From Hymenobacter gummosus (lineage in GTDB: Bacteria; Bacteroidota; Bacteroidia; Cytophagales; Hymenobacteraceae), in the NCBI RefSeq assembly GCF_003970915.1, contig NZ_RXOF01000024.1, forward strand, positions 1 through 64,000: DNA of 64,000 nucleotides, read 5' to 3'. Each line of letters starts with the position of its first letter. The first letter of the stretch is position 1. Positions 32,608-41,439 of this stretch are shown piece after piece. Below the pieces are notes generated by a model that was not told where the DNA came from, made no database searches, and worked only from the letters and a program-made list of their open reading frames with translations. The position numbers and the translations under genes were made by a program.

Positions 32608-32880
32608 TTAGTGCGTGCGGTTTTCCGGGTCGAAGCCGGCCGTATCGTCGCTGAGCGTGGGTGGGCGCGGGGTGGCCGTGTCGTCGCTGCCGTCGGAATA
32701 GAGGCGGTCGGCCACGTTGCGGGCCATAATCTGCCCGTGGGTTTCGCGGTTGAGCATGGCCGTGCTGCCGCCCTCGGTGTTGTTGTTTTCCTGGGCCGCG
32801 TCGGGGCGGTCGGCGGCGTGGTCGGCCGGCTGCTGGCGCTCGGGCTTATCGGCGCCGCCGGACTTGGAATTCGATGCCAT
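32608..32880 (-). CDS. Small acidic hypothetical protein (paralogue A)
   Basis: This 90-residue, probably disordered, soluble protein is rich in Asp, Asn, Pro and Gly. It contains the core 'GGSTAMLNRETHGQIMARN', which closely matches 'GTTQSMLDRETYGQILDQP' in the gene at 33344, so the two are paralogues. There is no signal peptide. It has its own terminator and lies in a cluster of tiny genes. Neither family nor function was recognised; the size, hydrophilicity and Ala/Gly/Gln content resemble small stress-related proteins, which is only a guess. Confidence 0.65.
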   Translation of the reverse strand: MASNSKSGGADKPERQQPADHAADRPDAAQENNNTEGGSTAMLNRETHGQIMARNVADRLYSDGSDDTATPRPPTLSDDTAGFDPENRTH

Positions 32881-33031
32881 GGTTGCGTGGGATTGAAGAT
32901 GGAACGTACTACTGGCTGTACGCAGCCGGCGCGGCAGTGGCCGAATTCGGCTGCGGCAAGGGGATGAAAGTGGTTGATTGTAAACCTGGTTGCTTGGTTT
33001 CAAGCGCCGGCCAAGGCAGAGCTAACAGCTA

Positions 33032-33247
33032 GTTCCCCTGCTCAGCTGATTTCGCGCACCAAGGGGCGTGGGACTGGGGGATAGTTGAAAAACCAGAGCT
33101 AGAAAAGCCTAGGCTATAATCATCTGTCATGTCGAGCCCCGCGAGACATCTCGCGTGCTGACTATAGACAGTAATTTCTAACTCTGGTTCTCCAACCACC
33201 CCCAGCCCCACGCCGCTTGATGCGCGGAATCAGCTGAGCAGGGGACC
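33032..33247. repeat. Large palindromic element, second family
   Basis: The left arm TCCCCTGCTCAGCTGATT (from about 33034), then a GCGCACCAAGGGGCGTGGG-like stretch, an ACTGGGGG stretch and AACCAGAG, is mirrored on the right by CTCTGGTT, CCCCCAGCCCCACGCC, GATGCGCGG and AATCAGCTGAGCAGGGGA. The centre holds a second palindromic core around CATGTCGAGCCCCGCGAGAC. The arms are about 65 bp with scattered mismatches. It shares no sequence with the GAACGTCATCC cruciforms. Confidence 0.8.
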
Positions 33248-33269
33248 TTAACTTTTAGCCTTGAACGCC

Positions 33270-33325
33270 GCCGCCCCGGCGGGCCTGCTCCAACCCATCG
33301 GGAAGAAGCGGCCCGCCGGGGCGGC
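33270..33325 (-). terminator. Terminator of paralogue B gene
   Basis: A perfect 16-bp stem, GCCGCCCCGGCGGGCC / GGCCCGCCGGGGCGGC, with a 24-nt loop, placed 18 bp past the stop of the gene at 33344. No T-run follows. Confidence 0.65.
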
Positions 33326-33343
33326 TACGGGAGGCAGGGCGGC

Positions 33344-33601
33344 TTAGTCGGCGCGCACGTTGCGGTTTTCCTCGCCGGGCACGCGCTCCTCGTTGCCGAG
33401 GTGCTGGGAAGCCGGCTGGTTGATGGCCGAGGTCAAATCGGAGGTGTCCGCGTCGGGGGCGGGCTGGTCCAGAATCTGGCCGTAGGTTTCACGGTCCAGC
33501 ATCGACTGCGTGGTGCCTTCCGGATTGGGCTGGGGCGGCAGGGCGCCGGCGTTATGGGGCTGCTGGGACTCGGGGGCGGGTTCAGGCGTGGACTTGCTCA
33601 T
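33344..33601 (-). CDS. Small acidic hypothetical protein (paralogue B)
   Basis: This 85-residue hydrophilic protein is rich in Pro, Gln, Glu and Asn, with the motif 'SMLDRETYGQILDQPAPDA' shared with paralogue A. The ATG at 33601 is used; the open frame extends upstream through the neighbouring small gene's region but changes character. It lies 23 bp downstream of the small gene at 33625, so the two may be co-transcribed. The function is unknown. Confidence 0.65.
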   Translation of the reverse strand: MSKSTPEPAPESQQPHNAGALPPQPNPEGTTQSMLDRETYGQILDQPAPDADTSDLTSAINQPASQHLGNEERVPGEENRNVRAD

Positions 33602-33624
33602 AAACTCAAGGGGCGGAAAAGGAA

Positions 33625-33807
33625 TTAGTCGACGGGGTAGAGGCTGCGGCTGGCCGGGTCCATGTGTTCCCAGTAGCGCACCCGCAGGGCCGGGCGGGTA
33701 GCCACCGAAGCCAGGGCGGTCGGGGAGGCAGGGGAAGCGGGGCTGGCCGGGGCGGTGGGGGACTGAGCCGACCCGGCGGGGCCTGGGGAGGTAGGAGTTT
33801 GATTCAT
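33625..33807 (-). CDS. Small Pro/Ala/Ser-rich hypothetical protein
   Basis: This 60-residue candidate has a low-complexity Pro-Ala-Ser N-terminal half, 'GSAQSPTAPASPASPASPT', followed by a more ordered end 'RPALRVRYWEHMDPASRSLY'. The start is the ATG at 33807. It is small and compositionally biased, so it is less secure than its neighbours. Support comes from its position directly upstream of paralogue B on the same strand. Confidence 0.45.
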   Translation of the reverse strand: MNQTPTSPGPAGSAQSPTAPASPASPASPTALASVATRPALRVRYWEHMDPASRSLYPVD

Positions 33808-33940
33808 AGGGGGTAAGAGCTTTGGCAGCCGGTGGTGGGAGCACCGGCCCTGGCTTGTACGCAAAACCGGCCCGAACGGACGAGGGCCGCGGTGCGTACT
33901 CAGCAAGCCGCTATTCCGTACCAACGCCACTCCGCTCTGA

Positions 33941-34255
33941 ATGCCAGCCTCCATGCACGTCGAACACCAATCCGAAGACCAGACTTTTTACCTGACGGCC
34001 CACGGCTACGAGGGCGAATTGGCCTACAGCCGCCCCGCCGGCGGGGTGGTCGATTTCCAGCACACCTTCGTCGATGAGCACCTGCGCGGAAAGGGCGCCG
34101 CCGAAGCCCTGGCCCGCGCCGGCCTCGACTGGGCCCGCGCCGAGGGCCTGCGCGTGCGCACGGGTTGCCCTTACATGCGCAAGTTTGTGGAGCAGCACCA
34201 GGAGTACCAGGAGTTGCTGGACCCGAACGCCCCCGAAACCGAAGCCGTCGACTGA
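33941..34255 (+). CDS. Small GNAT-like N-acetyltransferase (YidJ/Acetyltransf_CG type)
   Basis: This 104-residue single-domain protein belongs to the short GNAT-like family (PF14542). It shows the substrate-side strands 'LTAHGYEGELAYSRPAGGVV' and the acetyl-CoA motif 'EHLRGKGAAEALARAGLDWA', ending with 'GCPYMRKFVEQHQEYQELL', whose Cys-Pro-Tyr is characteristic. The acceptor substrate is unknown for the family. An alternative ATG at 33953 ('MHVEHQSED') may be the true start. It is transcribed divergently from the tiny-gene cluster. Confidence 0.82.
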   Translation: MPASMHVEHQSEDQTFYLTAHGYEGELAYSRPAGGVVDFQHTFVDEHLRGKGAAEALARAGLDWARAEGLRVRTGCPYMRKFVEQHQEYQELLDPNAPETEAVD

Positions 34256-34259
34256 GCCA

Positions 34260-34363
34260 GGTAGTTGGTAGGAGGTAATTGGTAATAGGACGGATAGCTT
34301 TTGTCCGACTACCCATTACCCACCCAACGCCAACGGCCGCCCCCGAAACCGGGAGCGGCCGTT
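34260..34363. repeat. Tandem-repeat arms and terminator after GNAT gene
   Basis: The left arm is GGTAGTTGGTAGGAGGTAAT (34260-34279) and the inverted right arm is CTACCCATTACCCACC (34309-34324). A following hairpin, CAACGGCCGCCCCCG / CGGGAGCGGCCGTTG (34331-34363), is a good bidirectional terminator between the convergent GNAT and amylase genes. Confidence 0.75.
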
Positions 34364-34393
34364 GCTGCGGTAAGTATTAGTCCGCGGCTGGCG

Positions 34394-37300
34394 TTACTGC
34401 TTGAGCACTTTCAGGTGCTGCTGCGGGCCCCCCTCGAGGCCGATGGTGAGCATGTAGACGCCGGGCGCGAGGCGGCGCAGCGTTTCGCTGAGCTGCTGCT
34501 CGGCCGCGGCGGGCGTCAGCTGCCGGCCCTCGTAAGCGGTGCGGCCCGCGGCGGTGCGCAGCGTGAGCTGCAGGCTGGCGTCGGCGGGCAGGCCGAGCAG
34601 GCGCACCTCGCCGGTGGTGGGGTTGGGCGTGAGCGTGAGGCTCGGCGTGCCGCCGGCCACGTACTGCACCGCGCTCAGCGTGGCCCGGCCGTCGGTATCC
34701 ACCTGGCGCAAGCGGTAGTAAGCCGCCTGCGGGGCCGCCGCGTCGCGGAGCTGGTAGTCGTGGCGGTGGCTGCTGGTGCCCTGGCCCGCCACCCGCCCGA
34801 GGGCACGGAAGCTGCGCCCGTCGGTCGATTTTTCCACCTCAAAATAGGCGTTGTCCTGCTCCTGGGCCGTGGCCCAGCGCAGCAGCACCGCCCCGCCGCT
34901 CTGCCGCTCCGCCGCGAAGCGCAGCAGCATCACCGGCAACACCGTGCCGCTGGTGCCCACGCTGAAGGGCGAGAAGCTGCTCACGCCCGCCGCCGTCAGC
35001 GTGTACGGCCCGCTACCGCTCACGGCCGACGAGGCGTAGGAGCCCCAGCTACCGTTGCCGTTGTAGTGCATCACGGCGGCCCGGCTGCGGTCGAAGCCGG
35101 CGTTTTCGTCGCTGCTGTTCCACTGGAAGGTCATATCGGCCGTGAGCGGGCCGCTGGGGCTCACGTCCCAGGTGCGGTTCACGAAGGCGGTGGCCTGGGC
35201 GTGCGGGGCGCCGCTGGTGCCGTTTTGCAGCACCGCGCCGGCCACGCGCACGGGCACGGTGGCCGTGGTGCTGCCGGTGTTCAGCAGGCTAAGCGGGGTG
35301 TAGCTGGCAGCCGTGCCCACCGGGTAGAGCACCGTGGTGCCCACGGCCACCGGGCGCACCACGGCCCCGCCGCTGGCCGGGTCGTTTTTGGTCACCACGT
35401 AGCGGCTCTGGTCGGCCCCGCTGATGGTGGCGGTGGCCGTCAGGGTCAGGTTCTGGTCGTCGAGGACGAGGTGGCCGCTGCTGAACGTCAGCGCGCCCGT
35501 CACGCTTACCGGGCTGAGCAGGCGCACATCGGCGGGGTTGTTGATGGTCAGGCCCGCGAAGCTCAGGCCCGGGCCGCTCAGCGTCTGGGTGCTGCTGCCG
35601 GCCAGCTCCACGGTGCCGCCGGCCGTCAGGGTGCCGGCCGCGGTCAGGTTACCCGTCAGGCGCAGGGTCGTGCCGGCGTCCAGGGTCAGCGCGGCGCCGG
35701 CTTCCACCGTCAGGTGGCGGGCCAGCAGGGTACCGCCGCTGAGGTCGGGCATCACGCTGCTACCGGCGGGCACCAGCACGTCGACGCCGGCTGCGGGCAG
35801 CAGGCCGCCTTCCCAGTTGCGGCAGTTGGTGGGGTCGGTGCTGTTGTCGTTGCCGGTCCAGATGGCGGCGGTATTGGCGGCCAGGGTGGTGCGGGCGTCG
35901 GGGCCGGTCGGGGCCGTGTAGGTTACCTTCACGTAGCAGCGCTGGCCGCCGTAGGTGGCGGCCGTGTTGCGCAGCTTCAGCGCGAGCCAGCCGGTAGTGG
36001 CGGGCGTGTAGGTGCCGGTGATGGTAGCCGCACCGCTGGCCGTGTGCAGGCGGCTGCCCTGCAAGTCGTAGAGGCCAAACGTCAGCTGGCGGCCGGTGTT
36101 GGGCAGCTCGGGGTACAGTTCGTAGCTCACCGCCTGGCCGGCCTGCACGTAGATTTTGCCCACCACGCGCTGGTTGGTGGAGTTATCGGGCAGGCGGCCG
36201 CCCTGGCCCAGGCTCTGGCAGTTCCGGTCGCCCAGGTCGTCGGCCAGCTCCCACTCCTGGGTGGTGGCGGTGGCGCGGGCCGGCAGCACGTTGTTGGCAT
36301 CCTGGCCCACCGGCGCCCACACCGAGTAGCCGCGCCGGCCGCCCAGGGCCGAGCCGTTGCAGGGCGGCGTGTTCACGGGCACGCGCTGGTCCTGCGGCAC
36401 GGTGTAGGTGGCCGAGCCGTTGGCCCCGGAGTAGTCCTTGAGCACGGTGCCGGGCGCGAAGTCCGAATCAACCCAGGTTTGCTGCCAGGTGTCCCAGTTG
36501 TCGTTGATGCCGATGAGGGCCTTGGCGCTGCGCTCGATGATGAGGTGGTCGGGGCTCTGCCCGCGCTTCTTAAAGGCACCGTCCTTGAAGCGCAGGTTCT
36601 GGTGGCACCAGATCAGGTTCACCAAATCGTCGCGCACGGGCAGGTCGGTGGTGGAAGACGGCAGGTGCGAAAACCGCTTCCCGGTGCCGCCCACGTTGAA
36701 CAGGTCCTCAAAAAATACCTGCGGGCTGCCGTCGAAGGCAAAGGCCACGGCGTAGGCGACCGAGAGGCGCGGGTTGAACGGGTCGATGTGCGGGGCCAGC
36801 TCCGAGCCGGTATTCCAGCCGGTGTAGTTGCCGGTGGCCGACAGCTGGGGCCGGAAGGTGTCGTGGTTGTTGACGAAGGGCACCGTGCGGTGCACGTACA
36901 CCGCCGACGCGCCCGAGCCGTACTGGGCCACGGCCTGGGCCTGCTGGTAGTCCGGCAGCGTGCCGATGTCGAAGCCGCCGTTGCCGTTGACCATGTTGTT
37001 GAGCCCCTCGCGCAGCCCGAAGTCGAAGGTGCCCATGAGAAACTCCGAGCCGTTGTTGCGGTAGCGCACGTCGTTTACGTAGCCGTCCAGCTCGTTTTTG
37101 CCGCCCACGTACTCGCCCACGTTGAACATGGCCTCGCCGCCGTTGGCCCAGCCGGCCAGGTACTTCAGGTTGTAGCTCCAGTCCTGCTGGGCGGCGTAGC
37201 TGAAGTGCTTCACCGCGTCCCAGCGGAAGCCGTCGACGGCGGTTTGCTTCTTGAGCCACAGCAGCCAGCTGCGGGCCTGGTCGCGGGAGTAGCCGGGGCC

Positions 37301-38038
37301 CTGGGTGGGGTTGTAGCCGGAGTTGGTGCTCGGGCCGTAGCCGTCGGAGCCGCCGTCGTCACCGTAGCAGAAGTCGGGCCCGAAGTAGGGCGCGGTCATG
37401 GGCTGGCCCGTGTCGTTGTGCCCGAGGTGGCCGTGGAAGTTGGGGTAGTTTTTGGTCCAGCGGCCCTGGCGCACGAGGTATTCGGCCGCCGTTTCGCCGG
37501 TTTCGGGCAGGGGCGTGGCGTAGCAGGCGTAGCGGAAGGTCTTGTAGCCCGAGTTGGTGGGCAGGGAGTAATTCGGCTCCGGGTCCTGGCCGCCCGCACC
37601 GGTGTTGGTGCCGGCCCCGTCGGCGTGGTTGAGCACCACGTCCTGAATGACCTCGATGCCGTTGGCGTGCAGCACCGCAATCAGGCGCAGCAGCTCGTCC
37701 TTGGTGCCCACGCGGGTGCCGGTGCCGCCCTTCTGGTACTTGTCGCCCAGGTCGTAGTGGTCGAAGGGCGAGTAGCCCACGTCCGACACGGCGTTCTTGT
37801 TTTTCGAGGTCGGCGGAATCCACACCGCGTCGATGCCCATGCTCTTGAGGCGCGGGGCCAGGTCTACCAGGTAGTTGGCCCAGCCGGCGGGGTAGTTGGA
37901 GTTCCAGTAGTCCCACCAGAAGGCCTGGAGTACTACTTTTTTGTGGGTTTGCTGGGCCTGGCCCGTCAGGCCAAACAGCAGCAGCAAGGCCAGCAGCAGC
38001 GGCCAGCGCCGGCTGCGGCGGGAGTAAGATTGTTGCAT
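34394..38038 (-). CDS. Secreted GH13 alpha-amylase with T9SS sorting domain
   Basis: This 1214-residue (from ATG) secreted glycoside hydrolase acts on starch-like alpha-1,4-glucans. Counting from a TTG two codons upstream, the catalytic domain (about 36-480) carries region I 'DVVLNH' (135-140), region II 'GFRWDAVKH' with nucleophile Asp276, acid/base Glu311 ('NVGEYVGG') and region IV 'FVNNHD' with Asp395. A beta-sandwich prepeptidase-like segment (about 620-720), a filamentous-type repeat region ('NWEGGLLPAAG', 'TLTLDAGTTLRLTGNL'-like), a fibronectin-like part and the type A sorting domain ('LTLTPNPTTGEVRLLG' to 'APGVYMLTI') follow. The much greater length than ordinary amylases (450-700) reflects these added domains. 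It should be exported by the Por system. Confidence 0.93.
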   Translation of the reverse strand: MQQSYSRRSRRWPLLLALLLLFGLTGQAQQTHKKVVLQAFWWDYWNSNYPAGWANYLVDLAPRLKSMGIDAVWIPPTSKNKNAVSDVGYSPFDHYDLGDKYQKGGTGTRVGTKDELLRLIAVLHANGIEVIQDVVLNHADGAGTNTGAGGQDPEPNYSLPTNSGYKTFRYACYATPLPETGETAAEYLVRQGRWTKNYPNFHGHLGHNDTGQPMTAPYFGPDFCYGDDGGSDGYGPSTNSGYNPTQGPGYSRDQARSWLLWLKKQTAVDGFRWDAVKHFSYAAQQDWSYNLKYLAGWANGGEAMFNVGEYVGGKNELDGYVNDVRYRNNGSEFLMGTFDFGLREGLNNMVNGNGGFDIGTLPDYQQAQAVAQYGSGASAVYVHRTVPFVNNHDTFRPQLSATGNYTGWNTGSELAPHIDPFNPRLSVAYAVAFAFDGSPQVFFEDLFNVGGTGKRFSHLPSSTTDLPVRDDLVNLIWCHQNLRFKDGAFKKRGQSPDHLIIERSAKALIGINDNWDTWQQTWVDSDFAPGTVLKDYSGANGSATYTVPQDQRVPVNTPPCNGSALGGRRGYSVWAPVGQDANNVLPARATATTQEWELADDLGDRNCQSLGQGGRLPDNSTNQRVVGKIYVQAGQAVSYELYPELPNTGRQLTFGLYDLQGSRLHTASGAATITGTYTPATTGWLALKLRNTAATYGGQRCYVKVTYTAPTGPDARTTLAANTAAIWTGNDNSTDPTNCRNWEGGLLPAAGVDVLVPAGSSVMPDLSGGTLLARHLTVEAGAALTLDAGTTLRLTGNLTAAGTLTAGGTVELAGSSTQTLSGPGLSFAGLTINNPADVRLLSPVSVTGALTFSSGHLVLDDQNLTLTATATISGADQSRYVVTKNDPASGGAVVRPVAVGTTVLYPVGTAASYTPLSLLNTGSTTATVPVRVAGAVLQNGTSGAPHAQATAFVNRTWDVSPSGPLTADMTFQWNSSDENAGFDRSRAAVMHYNGNGSWGSYASSAVSGSGPYTLTAAGVSSFSPFSVGTSGTVLPVMLLRFAAERQSGGAVLLRWATAQEQDNAYFEVEKSTDGRSFRALGRVAGQGTSSHRHDYQLRDAAAPQAAYYRLRQVDTDGRATLSAVQYVAGGTPSLTLTPNPTTGEVRLLGLPADASLQLTLRTAAGRTAYEGRQLTPAAAEQQLSETLRRLAPGVYMLTIGLEGGPQQHLKVLKQ

Positions 38039-38200
38039 ACGCAAATGGGTGGGAAAGTGCAGGAAGAGCGGTACAGACGGGCGCCCGGCAGCCGGGCATC
38101 CGCCCCTGCAAGTTACGGCGCAGGTCAGGGTATTTGCAACGCCGGTATTGCGCTAATAGTCAGAACGAAGCACTGAATTATATTGCGTTGATTGTTAATG

Positions 38201-38235
38201 AAAAAGCCTCCCCGCACCAGGCAGGAAGGCTTTTT
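38201..38235 (-). terminator. Terminator between amylase and endonuclease genes
   Basis: AAAAAGCCT and AGGCTTTTT arms with an inner CCTCCC...CAGG pairing lie just beyond the stop of the endonuclease gene. The A/T-flanked stem works on either strand. Confidence 0.7.
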
Positions 38236-38274
38236 CGGTTAAGCAGCCGCGGGTGGCTGGCTGAGCAGTAAGGC

Positions 38275-40587
38275 TTAGCGCTGCACGGCCAGGCGGGCGG
38301 TGTACTGCACGCCGGCCACCGTCACGCGCACCGAGTACAGGCCGGCCGGCAGCGCGGGCAGGGCCAGGGCGGTAGGTTCGGCGCCGCTGAGGCTGCGCTC
38401 CGTGCGCAGCACCTCGCGGCCCAGCGCGTCGTAGAGGCCGATGCTGGCCGCGTGGCGGCCCGTCAGGCCCGGCAGGCGCAGCTGCACGCTGGCCGTGGCG
38501 GGGTTCGGGAATACCTGGATGCCAGCGCCCAGGGCCAGGGTTTTCACCGTGCCCGTGGTGGCGCAGGCAGTGCTGCTGTGGCTGCCCAGGCCCGAGAAGT
38601 CGTCCACGCCCACGGCCGTCCAGCCAGCGGCGGCGCTGCTCCAGCGCAGGCTGCCGGCGCCCACGGTGGGCAGGCGGCGCAGGGTGTTGTTTAGGGTGGT
38701 GCCGCCCGTCACCGGCCAGTTCAGCTGCTGCCCAATCACGCCGATGATGTCCAGCGTGTCGGTGCCATTGAACAGGGCCATGGCGTCGTCGCCGTTGAAG
38801 TCCACCACGTTGTTGGTCACGTTGGCCACGGCCGTCACGGCCGCCACCGAGCCGGTGGTAGCCACCACGTAGGTACCGCCCGGGGCAATGGTGCCCGACA
38901 GCGAGTAGGGCGTCTGCGGGGTGCGGCTGCCGTTGGCGAAGCGCAGCAGGCGGTAGCCCGTCAGGTTCACCGCATTAGGCGTGGGGTTGTAGATTTCCAC
39001 GGCGCGCGTAGCCCCGCTCGATTCCACGTACTCCGAGAAGAACAGCTCCTGGCAGTTGCCCGGGCCGCCGGGGCCCACCACCGGGCCGTCGTCGTTGGTG
39101 ATGGTCAGCACGTGGCTGGTGGGGGCGCTGATGCTCACTCCGCCGCCGCTGGGCGTGCCCAGCACCAGGCGCACGGTTTCATTTGGCTCCACCTGGGTGT
39201 CCCCGTTGATGGTCAGCGTCACCGGCTGGCTGGCCACGCCCGCGCCGAAGCTCAGTGAAGTCGTGTTCAGGGTGTAGTCGGCGGCACCGGCCGTGCTGCC
39301 GGCCGCATCCACCGTGATGGGCAGGGTGAAGGCCCCGGTGGGCGCGGCCCCGCTCAGCGTCACGTTCACGGTGTAGGTGCTCGTGCCCGCGTTGCCCTCC
39401 ACGATGCTGCCCGTGGCCGAGGCGAAGCTCACCAGCGGGGGCTGGCCGTCGTCGTTGGTGATGGTCAGGTCGTGCGCGTTCGGCGCGCCCACCGACAGCC
39501 CCGTAGACGTGGCACCCAGCACCAGGCGCACGGTTTCGTTGGGTTCCGGCTGGGTGTCGCCGTTGATGGTCACCGACACCGTCTGCGAGGTCTGGCCCGC
39601 GTTGAAGGTTACCGTCTGGGTCGCGAAGCTGTAGTCGCCGGGCGCGGTAGCGGTGGAGTTGGCCGCGTCCACGCTCACCTGCACCGTCACGGTGCTGGTG
39701 GGGGCGGGGCTCACCGTCAGCGTGGCCGTGTAGGTGCTGGTGCCGGTGTTGCCTTCCACGATGCTGCCGCTGGCGGCGGCGAAGGTTACCGTCGGGCCGA
39801 CGGGCAGGAAGCCCCAGGCCCGGGCCACCAGCGAGGGGTCACTGATGTAGGGGTTGAAGTTGCCCTGGGCCTTGGCCGTGCGGCGGTTCCGCTCCCGCTC
39901 GTGGGCGTCCACCGGGTCTGCCAGGTGCCACTGGTACAGAGTCTGCAGGTCGGCCAGAGCCGTAATCACGCCCTTGCCCGTGTCGAACGCCTCGTTGGCG
40001 TGCATGGTGTAGAAGTAGAAGGCCGAGCGGGCCAGGTTGCCCTTGTGGTCTTCGCGCGGCTCGAACATGGTGTTCGTGTCCTCGCTCCACTCGTCGATGT
40101 TGCTCGTGGGAATGCTGCTCTGGCTGGTGGTGCCGCGCATCCAGAGCGTGGTCCGCGAATCCTGAATTTCGCCGAACGGGTCACTGCCGCGGTTGGAGTT
40201 CCAGGTGTCGTAGGTGGGGTAGAGGTGGTGGATGTCGGAGCGCATCCGGCTCACCTCGTTGAACCACGACTGCGGAATGGTATGCTCGCAGTTGATGCGG
40301 CCCACGTTGGCGGTGCTGGTGCTGGTCGAGTCGATGGTTTTGGGCACCGAGTAGCCCGAGTACACGCAGGTCAGCTGGCCGTTGAACACGTCCACGTAGT
40401 TGTACATCTTGCCGCGGGCGTCACTGTAGCCCAAATCCACGCGCAGGCCGTCGTACCAGTTCTGGCGCAGCCAGTCGCGCAGGGCTACGCCTTGCAGGTT
40501 GGCGGGCGGGGCCGGCGGGCGTACCTGTGCCGCGGCCGAAACCACGGTCAGACCCGATACCAGCAGGGCAGCGAAGAAGTGCTTCAT
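38275..40587 (-). CDS. Secreted endonuclease I with Calx-beta, lamin-tail and T9SS domains
   Basis: This 770-residue secreted nuclease has a signal peptide ending 'VVSAAAQ', and an EndA/NucM-type endonuclease I domain (about 30-265). The His-Me active site is visible as 'GRINCEHTIPQSWF', 'MRSDIHHLYPT' and 'NLARSAFYFYTMH'. Two Calx-beta domains follow (about 270-385 and 388-500; 'GSIVEGNTGTSTYTATLTV', 'GSIVEGNAGTSTYTVNVTL'), then a lamin-tail-like domain (about 505-650; 'LFFSEYVESSGATRAVEIYN'), and a type A sorting tail ('IQVFPNPATASVQLRL' to 'PAGLYSVRV'). It probably degrades extracellular DNA at the surface or in the medium. A GACCTTTG box on the reverse strand at 40625-40632 is a possible -7 element. 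Confidence 0.92.
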   Translation of the reverse strand: MKHFFAALLVSGLTVVSAAAQVRPPAPPANLQGVALRDWLRQNWYDGLRVDLGYSDARGKMYNYVDVFNGQLTCVYSGYSVPKTIDSTSTSTANVGRINCEHTIPQSWFNEVSRMRSDIHHLYPTYDTWNSNRGSDPFGEIQDSRTTLWMRGTTSQSSIPTSNIDEWSEDTNTMFEPREDHKGNLARSAFYFYTMHANEAFDTGKGVITALADLQTLYQWHLADPVDAHERERNRRTAKAQGNFNPYISDPSLVARAWGFLPVGPTVTFAAASGSIVEGNTGTSTYTATLTVSPAPTSTVTVQVSVDAANSTATAPGDYSFATQTVTFNAGQTSQTVSVTINGDTQPEPNETVRLVLGATSTGLSVGAPNAHDLTITNDDGQPPLVSFASATGSIVEGNAGTSTYTVNVTLSGAAPTGAFTLPITVDAAGSTAGAADYTLNTTSLSFGAGVASQPVTLTINGDTQVEPNETVRLVLGTPSGGGVSISAPTSHVLTITNDDGPVVGPGGPGNCQELFFSEYVESSGATRAVEIYNPTPNAVNLTGYRLLRFANGSRTPQTPYSLSGTIAPGGTYVVATTGSVAAVTAVANVTNNVVDFNGDDAMALFNGTDTLDIIGVIGQQLNWPVTGGTTLNNTLRRLPTVGAGSLRWSSAAAGWTAVGVDDFSGLGSHSSTACATTGTVKTLALGAGIQVFPNPATASVQLRLPGLTGRHAASIGLYDALGREVLRTERSLSGAEPTALALPALPAGLYSVRVTVAGVQYTARLAVQR

Positions 40588-40674
40588 GCAGAGAAAGAAG
40601 GTGTTGGGGAAAGCAAAAGGACCGCAAAGGTCCGAAAATCATTGGCTTGCACCAGCATGTAGGGCCCAAAAAAA

Positions 40675-40710
40675 GCGGCGGTTCACGATTAAGCTTTCGT
40701 GAACCGCCGC
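40675..40710 (-). terminator. Terminator of Lys/Thr-rich secreted protein gene
   Basis: A perfect 13-bp stem, GCGGCGGTTCACG / CGTGAACCGCCGC, with a 10-nt loop is followed on the reverse strand by a run of T residues. Confidence 0.85.
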
Positions 40711-40732
40711 GGCGGGTAGCAGGCAGGCCGGC

Positions 40733-41335
40733 TTACATGCCCGACTTGTCCTTCATCTTGTTCTTCTTCTCTTTCATTTTGCCGCTGTTATCGGGCTTCA
40801 TGCGGCGTCCCACGCGCATGTCGTCGGCCGGCGCCGGGGTGGTGGCGTCCATGGTCGTAGTCGAGGAAGGCGTGCTCATCGTGCCCGAGGCCGGCGTGGT
40901 CGACATCGTACCCGTCGAGTTCATCGACGGGTCGGTCGTCATGGTGCCGGTGGCCGGCGTGGTCGTCGAAGCGGGCGTAGTCGACATCGTGCCGGAAGCC
41001 GGAGCGGCCATAGTACCCGAAGCCGGCATAGTCGTCGTTTCGGTAGTCGTGGTGGTAGTCGACGAGTTCATCATCGAGCCGCTGGTGCCGCTGGCGTCCA
41101 TGGAGGCATCGGTGGTACCGTTCATGGGCTTCATCTTGGCCTTCATCTTGTCGCCGGCCTCAGTTTTGCCCTTCACCTTCTGGTTACCGTTGTCGTCGTC
41201 CTTGGTCTTGGTTTTGGTGCCCATTTCCTTGGACTTGGTCTTGGTGCCGTCGTCCGAGGTTTTGGTAGTTTGAGCTTCGGCCACGGTACAGAAGGCCAGG
41301 GCCAGGGCAAGTGCGGAAATGGTTTTCTTAAACAT
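40733..41335 (-). CDS. Low-complexity secreted protein (Lys/Thr/Met-rich)
   Basis: This 200-residue exported protein has a signal peptide ending 'TVAEAQ'. It then has a Lys/Asp-rich segment ('TKTKSKEMGTKTKTKDDD'), a Thr/Ser/Met/Pro repeat zone with several 'ASGTM' units ('MPASGTMAAPASGTMSTTPA'), and a basic tail ('GKMKEKKNKMKDKSGM'). It is probably disordered. The pattern Lys-rich, then 'NGTT..SM.A.G..GSM', also occurs in the fasciclin protein encoded just upstream, so the two likely share an N-terminal element. No function can be given. Confidence 0.65.
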   Translation of the reverse strand: MFKKTISALALALAFCTVAEAQTTKTSDDGTKTKSKEMGTKTKTKDDDNGNQKVKGKTEAGDKMKAKMKPMNGTTDASMDASGTSGSMMNSSTTTTTTETTTMPASGTMAAPASGTMSTTPASTTTPATGTMTTDPSMNSTGTMSTTPASGTMSTPSSTTTMDATTPAPADDMRVGRRMKPDNSGKMKEKKNKMKDKSGM

Positions 41336-41439
41336 GGGAGTCTTGGTTGGGAGGTTAGGAAAGGAACCTGTGTGCCCCTTATACGCACCGACGCCAATCT
41401 GGATAACTCCCGGGCCGGCTGATGCCGTTTTGAAAATGC

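Larger units (their letters stand above)
32881..33343. other. Gene-free region with long palindrome
   Basis: About 460 bp without a supported gene. It contains the upstream region of paralogue A, the 215-bp palindromic element at 33032-33247, and the terminator of paralogue B at 33270-33325. Confidence 0.7.

Noticed and set aside
34301-38176. A 1291-codon forward open frame antisense to the amylase gene
   Set aside because: It is a GC-driven shadow: Gly/Ala/Val/His/Arg-rich sequence with no domains, while the opposite strand has a full amylase with catalytic motifs and T9SS signal.
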